Below are positions 1 through 10,247 of a DNA stretch of 64,000 nt, one piece after another (the first letter of the stretch is position 1; each line of letters opens with the position of its first letter). A program made the position numbers and the translations under genes. Origin of the DNA: Anthostomella pinea. Its lineage: Eukaryota; Ascomycota; Sordariomycetes; Xylariales; Xylariaceae. The notes under the pieces were generated by a model, which ran no database searches, had not been told where the DNA came from, and saw only the letters and a list, made by a program, of their open reading frames with translations. Location: positions 1,426,001 to 1,490,000 of the forward strand of contig CAUWAG010000008.1 of NCBI GenBank assembly GCA_963556695.1. Direction: 5' to 3'.

Positions 1-1284
1 ATAGACTACCAGAGGGTCTTGAACGAGGATCCAGACGCGTATCGCGCGTGGTTTTGCCAAATTGCAGCGGCAGTGGCGAAATATAGTATCCAAGACGCGG
101 ATATTTACAACTTCGACGAGACTGGGTTTATGATGGGCATTATTGGGTCTGGCATAGTCATCACAAGCGCCAAAAGACGTGGTAGGCCTAGACAAGCTCA
201 GCAAGGCAACAGAGAATGGTCTACAGTAATTTCTGCAGTCAATACTGATGGTTGGGTGGTCCCGTCATTCATCATTCTACAGGGCAAAACCCACCTCGCG
301 TCATGGTATTGCGACACGATATTACCACGCAATTAGAAAGTGGCCGTGTCCGACAACAGGTGGACCACGAATGAGATTGGTTTGGAATGGATTCAGCATT
401 TCGACAAGTATACCAGACCGCGTATAACTGCCAGTAAACGCCTCCTCATCCTAGATGGTCACGAAAGCCACCATTCCCAGGTCTTTGAGGATTATTGTCA
501 GAATAATGGCATTATCACCCTTTGTATGCCTGCCCACTCGTCACACAGGCTCCAGCCTCTAGATGTCGGCTGTTTTAGCCCGCTCAAACGAGCTTACGGT
601 CGCATGATTAAGGATCTCATCCGGCGTCATATAACCCACGTTTCAAAAGAGGACTTTCTTGCAGCATTTTGTGAAGCACACAACGCTGTTATGACGCAAA
701 AAAATATTCGAACAGGTTTCAGTGCTACTGGGCTTGTTCTTTTCGACCCAGAAAGTGTCATTTTAAAGCTGGATGCTGTCGCTGTCATACGAACACCGTC
801 GCCAGACCCCAATCTGCCACCCACTACTTGGACTTCGAAGACGCCTACCACCATTAATGAAGCGGTAAACCAATCAGTTTATATCCGAAACCGAGTCAGA
901 AACCACCAGGGAAGCTCACCTACATCAATAGTTGATGCGTTGAGCTCGTTTTCGAAGGCTACATACGGTCTTATGCATAAGGTCGCTTTGGTTGATTCCC
1001 GGGTCCGCGAACTAGAAGAGGCCAATTACCTACTAAGTAAACGCCAGAGAACAAAAAACAAACGTCTAGTAAAAGGAGGAGTACTTTCCGTTGAAGATGT
1101 AGTAGATCTTCAGGCTGCAAAGGATAGTGCTGAGCTGGCAAAACAGGAAATGGGTGAAGATAGTCGTCGTCCGAGGCGGGCGGCAGCGCGTGGGCGACGG
1201 TGTGGTGTTTGCGGCAATACTGGCTATAATGCGCGAACTTGTACAATAGAGATAAAAATGTCTGAAGAAAAAGAATCCGATTGA
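1..1284 (+). pseudogene. Fot1/pogo-class DDE transposase, 5'-truncated, nonsense codon
   Basis: The frame is open from the first base of the window, so the 5' part of the gene lies outside. It reads as one protein apart from a single TAG at 334-336. Three acidic catalytic motifs of the DDE-1 (pogo/Fot1, Tc1-mariner) superfamily are visible in order: NFDETGF (about 111-131), LILDGHESHH (about 445-474) and LQPLDVGCF (about 553-579). Between the first two lies SDNRWTTNEIG, typical of fungal Fot1-like elements. The C-terminus has a basic stretch and a CxxC..GYNxRxC motif that resembles the zinc knuckle of related transposases, but with Tyr where His is usual. These enzymes cut and paste their own element. 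The stop lies where the family usually has Trp (established pattern from memory), which fits a TpG-to-TpA change of RIP type. Terminal inverted repeats were not identified; the left end is outside the window. Class is confident, exact family less so. Confidence 0.88.
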
Positions 1285-1289
1285 TAAGA

Positions 1290-2090
1290 TTGAATTAAAT
1301 GTGTTATGGTCGAGTTATTTGACATGTTGGTTGGAAGGTTAGTAAAAAGTTGCCATTCGCTTGTAATTGCCGATCGCTTGTTATCCACGTTGACGTAAGC
1401 TAAGAATTAATTTATAGTAAAAAAGTACCGTTTTAACTTTAAAAAATAGGCTTAAAGTAAATTAGTTTATTTAAGCTTTAAAAAAGTAGTTTAAAAAGAT
1501 TCTCGTAAATTTTAAAGTTTAAAAGGTTAAAAATTAAACTAAGTTAATATATAGCTAACTCGTTATTATCAAGGCCCGTTTTTAGTTGTAAAAAGTCAAC
1601 TTATACAATATATCTTTTAATAATAGTAAGAATTTAATAATTATAGAAAAAAGGGCGGGGGTAAGAAAACTTCGAATTAAAATTGATTATATTAAAAAGT
1701 AAAATAATACATTAAATTATCAGAGTTTATTTATTAAAAGAGTTTAAAATTAACTTTCTTAATATACGTATAGAAAAACTATAAATCTAGCTAAGAAATA
1801 AGAATAAGTATATATAAAGGTTAACTTATAAGGTTATAAGGTTAATATCTAGTGTTATAATATTTTAAATGTCGAGGTAGTCTCGATTTAAGTAGTATTT
1901 ATTAAGGCCTCTTTTCTTTTTTTTTCTTTTTTTTCTTTTTAAATCGTACATAGGGCCGTTATGCTTAAAGACTAGAAACAAAATACTTATAATCAGCTAG
2001 AAAAGTCTTGTTTTAAAAGACTTGCTGGTTAACATCTATTATATAAGACTAGCTTTACGCGGACTTGATATGAAAGGTGAAATACGGTAC
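1290..2090. repeat. AT-rich, TpA-rich block, probable RIP-degraded repeat
   Basis: Starting a few bases after the transposase stop, the sequence becomes extremely A+T rich, strongest about 1390-1900, with many TTAA, TTTAAA and TATA strings and few CpA or TpG steps. No reading frame of useful length exists. A pyrimidine run (T with scattered C) sits at about 1911-1940. This composition is what repeat-induced point mutation leaves in ascomycete transposons. The identity of the original repeat cannot be read by eye. Confidence 0.6.
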
Positions 2091-2737
2091 AGCCTTAAAG
2101 CGTCCGAATCCGTATGCTTAATATGTCTCTTCATCAGCGCTAGGACTGTCAAGTGAGGCTTTGAGGGTTCAGGATGTCAAAAAAATGGGGAGACTCTTCC
2201 AGCCTTCCCCCGTGCACTGGGATTAGATCATCACTAAGGTCAGTCATCCACTAGACTTAGACGCTAGCAAACTAAGGCAAATAGGTTTGCACGTATCCTC
2301 CCTAATGGTGACCTCGTGGGCTCGCTATACACGGTCCATGTCCATCTACCCTCCACTCTCACCGTCTCTTTCCCCTGAAGATTCCCACGGAGCGATCCAG
2401 ATGTCGATGGAAAAGCATGCTTCAAATGCATCCGACCCCGTTATGCTGCTCATCGCGTGATGGCTGTGCTTTGCAAGGTGTAGCTCAAGGGTTTTTCCGG
2501 GTGTGAGAGGCGAGTCACGAACTGCATCGAGGATATGAGTAGACAAAGCCGAGAGGTACCTATAAGAAGTTATAGCGATCAAATTATCCCTAAAAACTAT
2601 GACAACCGGGAGCAGGGGCCGACTTGTTACCGAACTCCTTGAAATGATCACAGGTTTCCCAAGCAAAGCGCCTCCTTATAGCTAGTAGTAAGCACATGTA
2701 TAAACTTCAGCCCCCCCCGAACCTAAGCTTCAGCGGT
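2091..2737. other. Intergenic, no gene seen
   Basis: Composition returns to about 50% GC. A 106-codon frame on the minus strand (2346-2666) has no recognisable motif and no convincing context. Nothing else is supported. Confidence 0.4.
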
Positions 2738-3569
2738 TTAGTCGTACTGGAATTCATCCAAATATTCCTCTATTCCCAATCCATTTCCCTTTCCATCGTA
2801 GTTCTTAAACAGCCAGCTCGGGGTCCAACTGCCATAGTCTATCTCGTCTTCTGGAATGTTATTGTATTTTGACTTGCACACAACCCTGAATTTAATGTCG
2901 TCCCTGTTGGCCATCTTGCGTGATATCATGAACTCCTGCACGCTTTCTTGCCCACTTATCAACCCTAGGAGGAGCGTGTCGTCGGCGTTGAGGTTATTGG
3001 AAACGTCTTTAACGTACTTCTCGATCTTTTCGGAATCGAACCATATTTTTTTCCCGCCGACGTTTTCTACCATCGGCCAGTATTCTGGGACCCAAACCTT
3101 CGGCAAACCTTCTAAGAGCGACTTATCCACGTAACCCAAGCAGATCCTGAGCCAGAGCAAGGGTTTGTCAGTTCACGCGCAATAGCCCTATTGATGAAAG
3201 CAGTGAGAGCTATCCTATCGTCGTCACTCATGTCCTCGACGCGTCTGCAAGCATCCCGTGCTTGTGCGAAATAAACACCCGTCCCGAGCTGTTCTTTATT
3301 GCCGGTGGCAGTTTGGAGCACTATTATATTGCCTGCCTTTTCGTATTCCTCTGCTATTTTCTGACGGTGCTGATTCAGCTTCTGATGGGGACATGCTATG
3401 TAGCTTGCATGGGTCGGCCTACCTTGGTGACATACCGGTAGCCGATGAAGATCTCGCCTTCTCAAGGGCGGAACTCGTCGCTGCCTCGATTGACCAGGCC
3501 CTGCGGATATGCCGCTACCAAGCTTGTAAGCGCTCCAGCGAGGAGGGTGACGACCTTGATCGATTGCAT
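2738..3569 (-). pseudogene. Relic of a small secreted protein gene, possible ADP-ribosyltransferase-like fold
   Basis: An ATG at 3569 opens a typical secretion signal (basic start MQSIK, then a hydrophobic core, ending near Ala-Ala-Tyr-Pro). The frame meets TGA at 3464-3462 (codon 36), then continues in the same frame through EIFIGYRYVTK to a clean donor (intron 3422-3361, 62 nt, with a CTGA branch site). The second part contains EQLGTGVYF and the third, in another frame, LPKVWVPEYW and ends at 2738. A good acceptor (CTGAC...CTCAG) precedes the third part near 3137, but no donor in the right phase was found, so a second lesion is possible. The GYR ... LGxGVYF spacing resembles ART/PARP-like folds and a fungal secreted family remembered only loosely. 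That is an inference without proof. It is probably inactive. Confidence 0.5.
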
Positions 3570-4887
3570 CTTGCGTTATCCAGTTGGTAAGTCTTCAGCT
3601 CAAGTGATTTCCAGGAAGCTTCGGCTCTCTTGCTGGTGGTTGTTGGTGACTTCGTTGCGTTTAATTGCTACAATAGCTAGTAGGCGCCTCTATGTCTTGC
3701 CAGTCTGATAGAAATATGTGGTAGGTTGTTTACATCCCCAGAACATGGAAGATGGGGTGGCGGAGTATATACGCACATTTAGGGAAAAGCCAACTGGTGG
3801 CTCCGTTGCCTCTGTTGCTATCCTTGCTTACACAAGTTCCTGGGGTGGCTTGCCTGACCAATCTTCCAACACGCCCCGGTCACCGTATTAGTTTTGACTA
3901 CCTAGGTCAGTTTATCCTGCGGAACACCGAGATCCACCACGTGTTCGAAGGAGCGCCAGGCAACCAGTAAGTTGTTTATGCCGAAGCCTTGGGGTATACA
4001 CCGGGTGACAACTGGTTCCATGGCACGAGCTGATTGAAGGGATCCAAGGCCGAAGTCGACTTGCTTCCGAGAGGATGGGGACTTTGCCGGTTCATAGCAG
4101 TCGTGTGTACGGTTAGCACTGAATTACCTATGTAGCCGCCCTCATCTGGTGCGATGAGCACGGCGCCTAACCCCCACACGGTGGTGATTTCAAGTATCTC
4201 TAGAAATACCGTTCCATACGACATAGAGTCACACCTAGTATTAAGCACCTAACACCTGGCTCGCCACGTAGTGAAGCCTCCGTGAGTTCAAAATCCAGAT
4301 GCCCGGTCCCAGACTTAATAAGTTGCCGTATACGGTCGAAATCAATAAATCAATCAGTGCTTGTATATTTAGATGCTACTCTGTGTCCACAACACCATCA
4401 TACATAGCACACTTCCGTCGCGTCGGCGGTAGGGGCGCGGAAGTGTCCCCTTGCCCTTTAAGTGCCGGCCCTTGGTCGACACGGCGGTAGCCGCCAAGGA
4501 CCATACGCTGTAGCCTGAGTGGCAATTGCTGCCCCACAAAGAACACATGGGTTATATGACGAAGTGCCATTGCCACGGACCGCGGTAGCGGAGCTAGGTG
4601 CGAGATCCAGAAGCTTGACCAGTCCAAAAACATCACGGCGAAGAGCGGAAGAGGATTCAGGCTGCCATCAAATCGCACAGCCCACTTTGGGACAAGCCAT
4701 GGATTGCGAGGCAACAGCGCAATATGGGAGTGCTTATATCACCTAGAGAAGCGTCAAACAGCTCAAGGGTATCCTAAGCGTGATGTAATATATCTGATAT
4801 ATCTCAGCAAACGCTATACTATCGGCACGTGAAATCTCCGTTGCCTGGACACAGCAGCCCGACAATGGTGCAGATCCAACAGTCAAC
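3570..4887. other. Intergenic, no gene seen
   Basis: About 1.3 kb between the secreted-protein relic and the DUF6604 gene, both transcribed leftward. It contains short open frames only, none with a motif, and one CCTAGGT palindrome at 3901-3907. It should include the 3' region of the DUF6604 gene and the promoter of the relic. Confidence 0.4.
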
Positions 4888-7395
4888 TCACGCGACTGGC
4901 GAGGCGTCTCCTTCGGCTGTGTTGGCATCACACGTGCACCGCAGCTCCCAAGCCCAGTCCCTTCCCGTCGACGTGTAGACGGTCCGCCCCAAAGCTTTGA
5001 CGCGTCCATGGATGATCTCGGCGATCCCGGCTGCTTCTGGGAGTACTCTGCCGTTGGGGAGGAACAGTAGCTCAAAGACGTACGCCACGACGTTGCGAAG
5101 TCCCGTGCCGTTACAGGGTCCCCAATCAAGCCGCCCATTGCCTGCAGCTCTGTCCAGGATTGGTCTGCCTTTGCACAGGACATCGTTGAGAACCATCCAT
5201 GAGACACGTCTGAATGACATGTAGTCGAAGGACTGCTCGGCCTCCTCAGCGTCGACAGCAATTGCCAGCTGCTGCAATAAGCTGTGGTTTCCTGGTCCCT
5301 CACTATTTGTTGTGCGCCCGGGCTTCCCCTGATCTGCCTCGCAGTCATGTTGGGGACAGAGGCGCACAGGGCGACCAGCGCGCCATCGTATCTTGCTTTC
5401 GGATATCATGCCCGGAATGTCTCTCTCTTGCGTTGCCGCCAATCGTTGATCAGACAATGCCAGGCGTAATCTTCTTGACATTGGCGATGCGGGTGTGAGC
5501 ATCTTAGCCTTCTTGTCGTTGCGCAGGGCTGGTCTGTCCCGACCACGACGACTGTGCCTATCGCTTGCCATTGACGTAATTGAGTGGCCGCCCGTGAGCC
5601 GAAAAGCTTTCTTGTACTCGCCAGCCTTTGGTGGTCGACCGATCCACATGTCCTTTCGGTGCAAGATCATGAATGCTTCCATATCAGGCCAGCTCTCTGC
5701 AGGAAGAAGCTTCTCCTGCACGAATGGGAAGTATAGACGAGCACAGCAAAGGGGCACTGAAATGCTGTCAGCTATATGCACTCCCTCAGCATACCACTCG
5801 AATCTGTAATGTTGCAGCCAAGACCCACACAGCAGCGGATTGTGCTTCAGTGCAACGTAGTCTTTTAGCCCTATGGCCTGATCATACTTCCCATTTTCTC
5901 GGCGCAAGGCCGTCACTGGATCTTCATCATCCCAGAAGCTGGCCGCCTCTGATATATAGTGGTCATCGTTGCTCAAGTGACCGAAGGCTTCCGCACCCTT
6001 GCTCTCGCGGAATTTGTCGAGGTTCATAGCTGACTTTCGGATCCGGGTGTTGATGACCATGAGTTCAAGGAACGGCCGCTCCAGATCTTTTCCTAGGATA
6101 TGGATCGAGTATAGGAGCAGCTGGGTGGCGAACGCAGATCGAAAAGTGGGCTGGACGGTTCGGGGTTGATTCGTGGTATGTCTTAAGTTTGCGCTTTTGA
6201 CAATGTCGTTAATTGCAGAGGCGAATTCGTCGAATTGAGGGTTGTTATTCTGGAGGAATGTCGTCAGTATATGCAAATCCTGAATTACTTCGCATGCAGC
6301 CGCTCGATCTTCGTTATACTTCTCGAGGTTGCTCTTGAGATGCCAGTCATCGTTCGGGGAGAACTGCCCCCATTGCCCCTTGTATGAGCCACAAGCTCGA
6401 GGGCGATCCCAGGCAGCTGCCTCGTCAATGATGCACATACTAGCAAAGTACATTGTTTGGTCGAACAGGTTAAGCTGCTCGGTCAGGAGGCTCAATTCCC
6501 CAAGCTCGTAGCTTTGGGCTCTCTGAATCCGGCTCAGCTTGTCCACTTCGTCGGCCGCTGCGTCAACATACCTCTGAAGAAACACTTGGAGCGACAATCC
6601 CAAAAACCCGTCTTGGCATTCGAGAAGGGGTGCCACCTCTTCTTCGAGACCTCGCACAATGTTGATCGCCAAATTATGCGCAGTAGCCACGCCAGCAAGT
6701 CCTACCTCGTGAGCACGGTGATTCTCCCATAAGGATCCTATTTCCCGTCGTATTCGTTGTACGTCCTGATTGAACAAATACCATCTGAATAAGGCTTCTG
6801 CCCGGTCTTCCTGCCAAGGCTCGAACAATACGTCCTTGCCAGTACTTGTCGGCGGTTCCCCCAATCGGCGCACGTTCAGCACTTCTTCGACCTCGGCGAC
6901 ACTTGGTTCGTATAGCGTCAAGTTCCCGAACCGGTTCAGGGTCTCGGACGGAGGATCAGGTAGTCCTGAACGGCCAACGGCGGGCCTCTTGTGTTGGATG
7001 TGGGGCTCCAAGATGTCGGACACCTTTTTGAGGACATCGATGAAGTACACATGCTTCTTGTCCGCCTCAGTGTCCGTGAGCGTAATATGGGAAAGGTTGA
7101 TCCCAAACGAGGTTCTCCAGCGTATTGCCCGATCAAGTGTCCAGGGGATGTACCCAGGGACCTCTGCCTTTGTCTGCTGAACGATGAATCGGGTCATGGG
7201 CTCAAAGTCAGAGATACGAATGGCATACGGAGCCGAACTCGCCTTCGTGCGGGCCTTGCCTTTCAACCTCCCTGAACCTCCAGAGTTCTTCGAGGAGTAG
7301 CCATTGTCTCTCGCGGTATTGGCGATCCACTTGGTAACAGCCTTGGTGTCTTCCTTGTATGTTTCGTAGAGGCTAACAAGAGAAACTGGCAGCAT
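4888..7395 (-). CDS. DUF6604-family protein, 835 aa, single exon
   Basis: The ATG at 7395 opens with MLPVSLVSLYETYKEDTKAV, the characteristic start of the fungal DUF6604 family (N-terminal helical domain, function unknown). The first 60 residues include a short Gly/Ser/Lys-rich linker typical of that domain. The rest is mostly alpha-helical and hydrophilic, without a recognisable enzyme motif. A conserved-looking C-terminal block begins LLQQLAIAVDAEEAEQSFDY. About 36 codons just before it (5290-5400) look scrambled in this frame (WRAGRPVRLCPQHDC and onward), while the neighbouring frame reads as sensible protein there. This suggests two compensating one-base shifts. No intron is needed to read the gene. 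Function is unknown; the family call rests on the N-terminus. Confidence 0.8.
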   Translation of the reverse strand: MLPVSLVSLYETYKEDTKAVTKWIANTARDNGYSSKNSGGSGRLKGKARTKASSAPYAIRISDFEPMTRFIVQQTKAEVPGYIPWTLDRAIRWRTSFGINLSHITLTDTEADKKHVYFIDVLKKVSDILEPHIQHKRPAVGRSGLPDPPSETLNRFGNLTLYEPSVAEVEEVLNVRRLGEPPTSTGKDVLFEPWQEDRAEALFRWYLFNQDVQRIRREIGSLWENHRAHEVGLAGVATAHNLAINIVRGLEEEVAPLLECQDGFLGLSLQVFLQRYVDAAADEVDKLSRIQRAQSYELGELSLLTEQLNLFDQTMYFASMCIIDEAAAWDRPRACGSYKGQWGQFSPNDDWHLKSNLEKYNEDRAAACEVIQDLHILTTFLQNNNPQFDEFASAINDIVKSANLRHTTNQPRTVQPTFRSAFATQLLLYSIHILGKDLERPFLELMVINTRIRKSAMNLDKFRESKGAEAFGHLSNDDHYISEAASFWDDEDPVTALRRENGKYDQAIGLKDYVALKHNPLLCGSWLQHYRFEWYAEGVHIADSISVPLCCARLYFPFVQEKLLPAESWPDMEAFMILHRKDMWIGRPPKAGEYKKAFRLTGGHSITSMASDRHSRRGRDRPALRNDKKAKMLTPASPMSRRLRLALSDQRLAATQERDIPGMISESKIRWRAGRPVRLCPQHDCEADQGKPGRTTNSEGPGNHSLLQQLAIAVDAEEAEQSFDYMSFRRVSWMVLNDVLCKGRPILDRAAGNGRLDWGPCNGTGLRNVVAYVFELLFLPNGRVLPEAAGIAEIIHGRVKALGRTVYTSTGRDWAWELRCTCDANTAEGDASPVA

Positions 7396-9001
7396 GGTCG
7401 GTCAATCTAGGATGATGGACGATGATGGCTAATTTGCGGTTGCGATCCCGCTTCCGTGCGTGTAAGATTTGCCCTGCAAACCTCACATTCTCCCCAAGCA
7501 GGTATGAGTCTGTATATAAGTAGGCATGATGGATGCGGGATGCGTACATCCAGAGGTTGTTTGCCATACCTGGCTCCTACCTTCCTAGGTAAGTGACCGA
7601 GGGCGGTGGCCTCGTAAAGCCACGCATATGCGGTCACATCTCCAAGCCCTGTTATAGGTGTGCTTCTGTAGTAGCCATCACATTCTTGTGCATGTGGTGG
7701 CGCGTCGCGCGCGGGCTGTCTGCATTTCTTGACAGGTCATTTTTCGATGGCCGGCATCCCTAGTCGTGCCGCCTCAGTTAAGGGGGTAGCAGCCGTTGCA
7801 GCTGACATCAGCAGAAGTTGCGCCGGGACTCCCCCTATTGGACATCAAGGATATTGATAGACTCCAAGTCCGATCTCAAAGGGAAAGATCGTGGAACCTA
7901 CCGAGCCAGTCCCGAGCTTGTTAAATAAGTCGAATCATGCTGCTATTCCAAAGTCTCTCAAGAGAGCTCGTCTGCGGGAGAAGCACATAGATGGCGCCCG
8001 CAGCGGGCTGCGCAGAAAGGTCTACTATGACCTTGAGCTGTAAGAGATTTTGGTTAGAGCTGGATGAGGTTGAGGCGGCGGTTGGTGTCGACGCTACCTC
8101 TCTTAGGTAATTTACTTAAGGCACTACCTACCTAGACCAGCCTATGAAGGAAGACCTGCGTCATCCAATGTTATGAAATTGTTACCCGTGCAGGTGGACG
8201 GCATGATGGCCGGATGGGAGCCCGGGGCGTGACGTCGATCCTCGTCTTCCCCGCCTACGTCATCGCGAAGGCCGGTTTCAACCCCACCTTGCCCCACAGC
8301 CCCTCCCGTCCTTGTCATGTCCTCGAATACCTGCAGGTAGGTAGGTAGGTATGCTATTCAACCTGTTTCCGGGCGGCCTCCCGTGCCAACTGCCAAGGTC
8401 GTAGAAGTAGCTCTCGGTGCATATATGGGCGTATTGGTTAAGGTAGGTAATCAGCTGGGAACCTGTTTCGGGAATATCGGCACGATGAATCGCGATCGGT
8501 CTTCATTCCCAGGTCACGGCCATTCTATCACCGGCCGCCTAGCATTGAGCAAACAACAACGAATGGGGCCAATTGGGGCATGATCTGATCAAAGGGATCG
8601 CAAGCGTGGCTGGCCAGTGCTTCGCCTTGTTTTCATTCTTTGTTGTCCGCCCTCCAGCTACCAGTCCTTGTCTGATAAGGAAACACGCCATCGACCTTGG
8701 AGAAGCCGAAAGACGTCACACCCTTCCCCTCCTCTAGTGTAACAAGAACTGCCTATATCAACAGTCCCAAGCCCCCCCAAGACTGCCTACCACCTTGGCT
8801 TTCTCTTGTTTCCCCAGCTTTCCAGACTTCACGCGACCCTTTACGACCTCACGATCAAGTGTAGACTTGCAATTCCGCCGATACCCTTTAAGCTTTTGAG
8901 TACCTAAGACCCATATACCGTTGCTGTTGCCGCCATCTAGACACCTACACCCCCCCCCCCCCCCCCCCCCCCCCCTACCAGTTAGACGCCCAGATCATAC
9001 C
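7396..9001. other. Divergent intergenic region with AGGT microsatellite
   Basis: This 1.6 kb separates the DUF6604 start (minus) from the repeat-rich gene start (plus), so it should hold both promoters. It contains four AGGT units at 8335-8350, a CCTAGGT at 7584-7590, and pyrimidine-rich stretches at about 8700-8850 typical of fungal 5' leaders. No coding frame is supported. Confidence 0.5.
8950..8975 (+). repeat. 26-base C homopolymer in the 5' leader
   Basis: An uninterrupted run of 26 C lies 26 nt upstream of the ATG at 9002. Its length is likely to be unstable in culture and in sequencing. It may fold or bind poly-C factors in the mRNA leader, but that is only inference. Confidence 0.9.
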
Positions 9002-10247
9002 ATGGAGACTGTCAACAACATGGCTACCGCCGCTGCGAGGGCTGTTTGGGGCGAGAACAAGCAGACCGACGAGCCTGTCTCGGGTCGCACTGGCGACACC
9101 ACTAAGGGCGAACCCTACGATGCTGGTAACTTGGGTATGCCCACCACCTTCCTCCGCCCTATGGGCATTGAAGACTAACTTGTACCGTCTTACAGAGGAG
9201 CCCGACTCCACGACCAGAGTGCCAGGCGCCTCGAGTTCCACGACCAGCGGACCTGGTGCAACCACCTCCACGACCAGTGGACTAAATGCACCCAGCCACA
9301 CGACCGGCGGTCGAGATGCCCCCAGCTCCAAGACCAGCCGCCTAGATGCACCCAGCTCTACGACCAGCGGAATACATGAACCCAGCTCCACGACCAGCGG
9401 CCTAGGCGCACCCAGCTCCACGACCGGCGGACTGAATGCCCCCAGCTCTACGACCAGTGGACTACATGAGTCCAACTCCACGACCAGTGGATCAGGGGCC
9501 CCTATTACCAGCATTGGCGGCACAGCTGGCGAGACAAAGACCGAGGATACCCAGCCTGCCGAATTCGCCAAGACCGAGTCCAGACCTGAAGAGACGAAGC
9601 CTGCCGAGTTCGCCAAGACTACTGGTACGGCCACTGAGAGCAACGAGACACCCGACAACCCTTCAACCGAGATGAAGACCCGGGACACGCCCCAGGATAC
9701 GTCTAAGGGACAGGCCGACGTGCGCGACCCCGAGGACCCGCTGACCCACCCCAAATCTGCGCCCAACGACGTCAACGATGCCGACGAGGGCATCAACGAG
9801 TCCCAGAAGCTGGGCCCTGGTCCCAAGGACCTCGCCGAGGTCGCCCGGGAACACGGAGGTGATGCTGGTAACGGCAAGGCCGAGCCCTTGCATGGCGACA
9901 AGAAGGATGCGCCCGGTGAGGACGAGGATGAGGACGGTCCTGGCGCGAAGAGCAAGGGCGAGGGCACCGGAGAGCAGTACGTCAAGAGCAGTGGGTTGCA
10001 AGCCGATGGCGGTGACTTCGACGTCACGAAGCCTGGCGCTGGCAGAGAGGCTGACCGTAAGTCAATCCGACGGATTCGATAATTTCCAAGAGTCCGTTCA
10101 CTAACCTGCTCACCAGGTCTCATGGAAGAGAAGGGCATGCACAAGGATGCTCCCGAGGGCGCGTCCGATGACACAGGCGCGTCCAAGGACCATGGCGAGA
10201 AGAAGGGGCTTGGTCAGAAGATCAAGGAAAAGCTGCACCGCCACTAG
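9002..10247 (+). CDS. Hydrophilic stress-protein-like gene with 10-aa tandem repeats, 3 exons
   Basis: Exons are 9002-9134, 9196-10056 and 10117-10247, giving 374 aa. Both introns (61 and 60 nt) have good GT..AG signals, and intron 2 has a CTAAC branch. The N-terminus (AAARAVWG, GEPYDAGNL) and C-terminus (LTHPKSAPNDVNDADEG, GEGTGEQYVKSSGL, DFDVTKPGAGREADR, GLGQKIKEKLHRH) match a widespread filamentous-fungal family of small, disordered, glycine-rich, LEA-like proteins; this is recalled from the family pattern. Between them are ten tandem 10-residue units of the type TTSGLxAPSS, which look like an insertion into the standard family layout. The product has no signal peptide or membrane segment and is strongly charged. 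A role in stress or desiccation tolerance is inference. Confidence 0.82.
9210..9509 (+). repeat. Coding minisatellite, 10 units of exactly 30 bp
   Basis: Units begin at 9210, 9240 and every 30 bases to 9480, each starting ACGACC or a close variant and encoding TTSG/TTGG followed by a variable dipeptide and APSS. No unit changes the frame. Ser/Thr richness suggests possible O-glycosylation if the protein were secreted, but no signal peptide is seen. Confidence 0.9.

Noticed and set aside
8975..10186. 403-codon minus-strand frame with a VVELGA-type repeat
   Set aside because: It is the antisense of the 30-bp repeat gene; the plus-strand model has introns and conserved ends, this one has neither.
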